From Lachnospiraceae bacterium (GTDB lineage Bacteria; Bacillota_A; Clostridia; Lachnospirales; Lachnospiraceae), in the NCBI GenBank assembly GCA_016281675.1, contig JAEEJD010000212.1:1-8541 (forward strand): 8,541 nt of DNA. Reading direction: 5' to 3'. This document shows positions 6,213 to 8,541 of the stretch, piece after piece. Numbering within the stretch: position 1 is the stretch's first letter; every line of letters begins with the position of its first letter. A program made the translations under genes and the position numbers. The notes under the pieces are model-generated. The model worked only from the letters and a program-made list of their open reading frames with translations. It had not been told where the DNA came from and searched no databases.

Positions 6213-7574
6213 TCAGCGTTCCATCTTAAGGAACATTGACGAATAAGCCGGCATACGAAGACCGCCGCCGAAGTCGACATTGTTTCCCGATATCAGGTCT
6301 TCGGCCATTCCGCAGCCTGCATCAAAGTGAGCCACATACTCGTTGTCATCGGCATTGATGCATACGAGAACTCTTTCTCCGTCGACCTTTCTCTCGATTA
6401 TGCACTGTTTGTTTGTAAGTACGACATTTCTGAAATCACCGTAACAAAGGGCACGGCTTTCGCGTTTTGCTTTGGCGATCTTTGAAATGTGCTCTGTAAG
6501 AGCCGTCTCTTCGGGTGCATCAAAGCACGGACGAAGCGCGGGATCTCCCATTGATTTGTCCGCTTTCGTTCCCCATTCGCTTCCGTAATACACGCACGGC
6601 ACGCCGGGCATTCCGAAAGCGAGAGAGTAAATGAGCGGCAGATGATTTTCATTCGACAGAATGCTCGCAACCCTTGTGACGTCGTGGTTGTCAACAAACG
6701 ACAGGAGGTGACGTCCGCGATACAGACACCAGTTGTCCGGTCCGAACTGTCGAAGGAGCGAGTGACATATCTCGAACATGTTCATGCTGTTAAAGCTCGA
6801 GTACAGGCCTTTGTAGCATTCGTAGTTTGTGACCGAATGGCACATATCGTCGGCCATCCAGCGATTGTAGTCGCCGTGAAGGCATTCACCCAGAAGGTAA
6901 AAATCATCTTTCAGGCCGTTCGTAAAGCCGCGAAGTCTTTTTAAGAATTCGGGCGGCAGGCAATATGCCACATCAAGACGAAGACCGTCGATATCGAATT
7001 CATCAACCCAGCCCTTTATGCAGTCGAAGATATGATCGACAACGGCGTCGTTCCAAAGATTAAGCTTTACGAGATCGTAATTGCCTTCCCAGCCTTCGTA
7101 CCACAGGCCGTCATTGTAGTTGGAATTGCCGTCGAAGTTTACGTTGAACCAGTCCTTGTAAATGCTGTCCCATCTGTATCGAAGAACATCCTGGAATGCC
7201 CAGAATCCTCTTCCCACGTGATTGAATACACCGTCAAGAACGACTTTGATCCCCGCCTCATGAAGAGCATCGCACACTTTTTTGAAATCTTCGTTGGTTC
7301 CTATACGGCTGTCGATGATCTTGTAATCTCTCGTGTTATAACCGTGAGTATCAGATTCGAAAACGGGTGAGAAATAGATTGCGTTGATGTTGAGTTTTTT
7401 AAGGTGATCGATCCAGTCGATGACTTTTAATATGGAGTGATTTTCTCCGGCGTGCTCGGGGCGCGCTCCGTTGTTTCTCTCCTCGGCGCATATCGGAGCC
7501 GACGGATTGTCGAACGGTGCTCCGCAAAAGCCGAGCGGATATATCTGATAGAATACAGATTCATATGCCCACAT
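6213..7574 (-). CDS. GH13 alpha-amylase-family glycosidase, cytoplasmic
   Basis: A 453-residue enzyme that hydrolyses alpha-glucosidic bonds, probably in short maltodextrins inside the cell. The (beta/alpha)8 barrel carries all GH13 motifs: DGVFNH (114-119), GLRLD with Arg199 and the nucleophile Asp201, LLGE with the acid/base Glu230, and VDNHD with His297 and the third carboxylate Asp298. FWAFQDV (124-130) and the following Lys-Asp-Trp-Phe resemble neopullulanase/cyclomaltodextrinase enzymes. However, the N-terminal CBM34-type domain of those proteins (about 580 residues) is absent. A C-terminal beta domain (about 380-453) is present. There is no signal peptide. An upstream in-frame ATG at 7640 exists, but GGGAGGA at 7587-7581 fixes the start at 7574. 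The gene is transcribed divergently from nfo, and the hairpin at 6133-6166 probably ends its transcript. Substrate (maltodextrin, cyclodextrin, pullulan or trehalose-type sugars) is not determined. Confidence 0.92.
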   Translation of the reverse strand: MWAYESVFYQIYPLGFCGAPFDNPSAPICAEERNNGARPEHAGENHSILKVIDWIDHLKKLNINAIYFSPVFESDTHGYNTRDYKIIDSRIGTNEDFKKVCDALHEAGIKVVLDGVFNHVGRGFWAFQDVLRYRWDSIYKDWFNVNFDGNSNYNDGLWYEGWEGNYDLVKLNLWNDAVVDHIFDCIKGWVDEFDIDGLRLDVAYCLPPEFLKRLRGFTNGLKDDFYLLGECLHGDYNRWMADDMCHSVTNYECYKGLYSSFNSMNMFEICHSLLRQFGPDNWCLYRGRHLLSFVDNHDVTRVASILSNENHLPLIYSLAFGMPGVPCVYYGSEWGTKADKSMGDPALRPCFDAPEETALTEHISKIAKAKRESRALCYGDFRNVVLTNKQCIIERKVDGERVLVCINADDNEYVAHFDAGCGMAEDLISGNNVDFGGGLRMPAYSSMFLKMER

Positions 7575-7580
7575 ATTGAT

Positions 7581-7587
7581 TCCTCCC
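7581..7587 (-). promoter_or_regulatory. Ribosome binding site deciding the GH13 start
   Basis: GGGAGGA on the - strand lies six bases before the ATG at 7574. The 22 codons upstream of that ATG overlap this site and the promoter region and show no homology-like pattern. The longer start at 7640 is therefore rejected. Confidence 0.8.
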
Positions 7588-7606
7588 TGTTGGAAATATA
7601 CAAAAT

Positions 7607-7635
7607 ATAGTATCACTTCTTTTGACATTGCGCAA
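7607..7635 (-). promoter_or_regulatory. Promoter for the GH13 gene
   Basis: On the - strand TTGCGC (7635-7630, 3 of 6) and TACTAT (7612-7607, 4 of 6) are 17 bases apart. A TG one base before the -10 makes an extended -10 (TGATACTAT). Start of transcription would be near 7600, leaving a leader of about 26 bases. The hexamers are weak, so an activator or low basal level is possible. Confidence 0.4.
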
Positions 7636-7650
7636 ATCATGGTGTATCTT
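7622..7650 (+). promoter_or_regulatory. Promoter for nfo
   Basis: A perfect TTGACA (7622-7627) is followed after 17 bases by TATCTT (7645-7650, 4 of 6). Transcription would start near 7657, giving a leader of about 63 bases. It overlaps the opposing GH13 promoter. Confidence 0.55.
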
Positions 7651-7670
7651 CTTAATCAAACGATACTTGA

Positions 7671-7696
7671 GGCGGGCGTTCCTATGCACGCCGGCC
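7671..7696 (+). other. GC-rich hairpin in the nfo leader
   Basis: GGCGGGCGT and ACGCCGGCC pair at 8 of 9 positions around an eight-base loop; one G-G mismatch interrupts the stem. It ends 23 bases before the nfo ATG and just upstream of the ribosome binding site. No T-run follows, so it is not an intrinsic terminator. A regulatory or RNA-stabilising role is possible but unproven. Confidence 0.35.
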
Positions 7697-7719
7697 ATTA
7701 AAGAAAAGAAAGGAATAAT

Positions 7720-8541
7720 ATGGCTGATATTTTACTTGGTTCACACTGCGGAATGAGCGGAAAGGATATGTTCCTCGGCTCCGCGAAGGAAGCACATTCA
7801 TACGGGGCCAATGCATTCATGGTCTACACCGGTGCGCCCCAGAATACGAAGCGCAAAGACGTGAGCGAACTTCGGATTGAGGAAGGGCACGCTTACATGA
7901 AGGAGCACGGCATCGAAAAGCTTGTGATCCATGCGCCGTACATAATCAACCTCGGGAACACGGTAAAGCCCGAGATATTCAAACTGGCTAAGGATTTTCT
8001 TGCGGTGGAGATCGAGCGTACCGTGGCAATGGGAAGCGACGTGCTGGTGCTTCATCCGGGTTCGGGCGTCGGAGCGGAAACGGACGTTGCGATCAAGCAG
8101 ATTGTCGACGGGCTTAACGAGATACTGACTTCGGATATGAAGTGTACGATCGCACTTGAGACTATGGCGGGGAAGGGATCGGAGATCGGAAGTAGGTTTG
8201 AGGAACTTGCCGCGATAATCGACGGAGTGAAGCTTTCCGACAAGCTAAGCGTATGCTTTGATACATGCCATGTATTTGACGCGGGATACGACATTGTGGG
8301 TGATCTTGACGGAGTGTTTGATGAGTTCGACAGGATCATCGGCAAGGAGAGGATCTCGGTATTTCACATTAACGATTCCAAGAACGAATTCGGATCCCAT
8401 AAGGACAGGCACGCCAATCTCGGTGACGGAAACATAGGATTCGAAACTCTGTGCCGCGTAGTGTATCATCGTGATTTTCTGAGCGTTCCGAAGATACTCG
8501 AGACACCGTATATTCCGGATCCGGATGATCCCGACAGGAAG
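7720..8541 (+). CDS. nfo: Endonuclease IV (AP endonuclease), 3' end cut by window
   Basis: This protein cleaves DNA 5' to abasic sites and removes 3' blocking groups in base excision repair. 274 codons are present without a stop; family members are about 280-300 residues, so only a short C-terminal tail is missing. The start ATG follows AAAGGA (7709-7714) by five bases and gives the usual N-terminus ([11 protein letters not shown]). All nine metal ligands known from the E. coli enzyme are in place: His71, His112, Glu147, Asp181, His184, His216, Asp229, His231 and Glu261. The last four have the same numbers as in E. coli. Signature stretches are [12 protein letters not shown] (146-157), [11 protein letters not shown] (181-191), HINDSK (216-221) and LETPY (260-264). 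A trinuclear zinc TIM-barrel enzyme is expected. The gene has its own promoter and is divergent from the GH13 gene. Identity is secure. Confidence 0.97.
   Translation, partial: MADILLGSHCGMSGKDMFLGSAKEAHSYGANAFMVYTGAPQNTKRKDVSELRIEEGHAYMKEHGIEKLVIHAPYIINLGNTVKPEIFKLAKDFLAVEIERTVAMGSDVLVLHPGSGVGAETDVAIKQIVDGLNEILTSDMKCTIALETMAGKGSEIGSRFEELAAIIDGVKLSDKLSVCFDTCHVFDAGYDIVGDLDGVFDEFDRIIGKERISVFHINDSKNEFGSHKDRHANLGDGNIGFETLCRVVYHRDFLSVPKILETPYIPDPDDPDRK

Noticed and set aside
7575..7640. Longer start of the GH13 gene at 7640
   Set aside because: The extra 22 codons overlap the promoter and the strong ribosome binding site at 7581-7587, and the GH13 homology begins at the later ATG.

Overview
The window reads as an ordinary stretch of a Gram-positive, anaerobe-type chromosome, most likely Clostridia and possibly Lachnospiraceae. 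This is an inference from several signs. The cobalamin-dependent methionine synthase stops after its B12 domain. AGGAG-type ribosome binding sites and sigma-A-like promoters are present. A PD-(D/E)XK/DinG-type helicase of the kind known from Firmicutes is encoded, and the glycoside hydrolase is cytoplasmic. There is no tRNA, rRNA, insertion sequence, CRISPR array or phage gene.

Layout, left to right. (1) The 3' two-thirds of metH on the + strand, cut by the window edge: methyltetrahydrofolate-binding and cobalamin-binding modules. (2) A short AT-rich gap with a dyad and a good promoter, then a two-gene + strand unit: a small stand-alone histidine phosphotransfer (HPt) protein and, 12 bases later, a large nuclease-helicase of the DinG/XPD type with an iron-sulfur cysteine set. 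(3) Convergent to the helicase and overlapping its last 20 bases, a - strand sodium:alanine/glycine symporter (AGCS family). (4) Upstream of the symporter, a 117-base gap with a near-consensus promoter followed by a strong hairpin and then the symporter ribosome binding site. (5) A - strand GH13 alpha-glucan hydrolase without a secretion signal. (6) A 145-base divergent gap with two overlapping promoters facing opposite ways. (7) On the + strand, nearly all of nfo (endonuclease IV), cut by the right edge.

How the genes relate: there is no single pathway. metH makes methionine, nfo and the nuclease-helicase handle DNA damage or DNA structures, the symporter imports small amino acids, and the GH13 enzyme degrades short alpha-glucans in the cytoplasm. 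The least explained association is the HPt protein placed directly ahead of a DNA helicase. The most interesting non-coding piece is the symporter leader, where the best promoter fires straight into a terminator-like hairpin. I did not find a clear new multi-gene system; most of the window is recognisable housekeeping.
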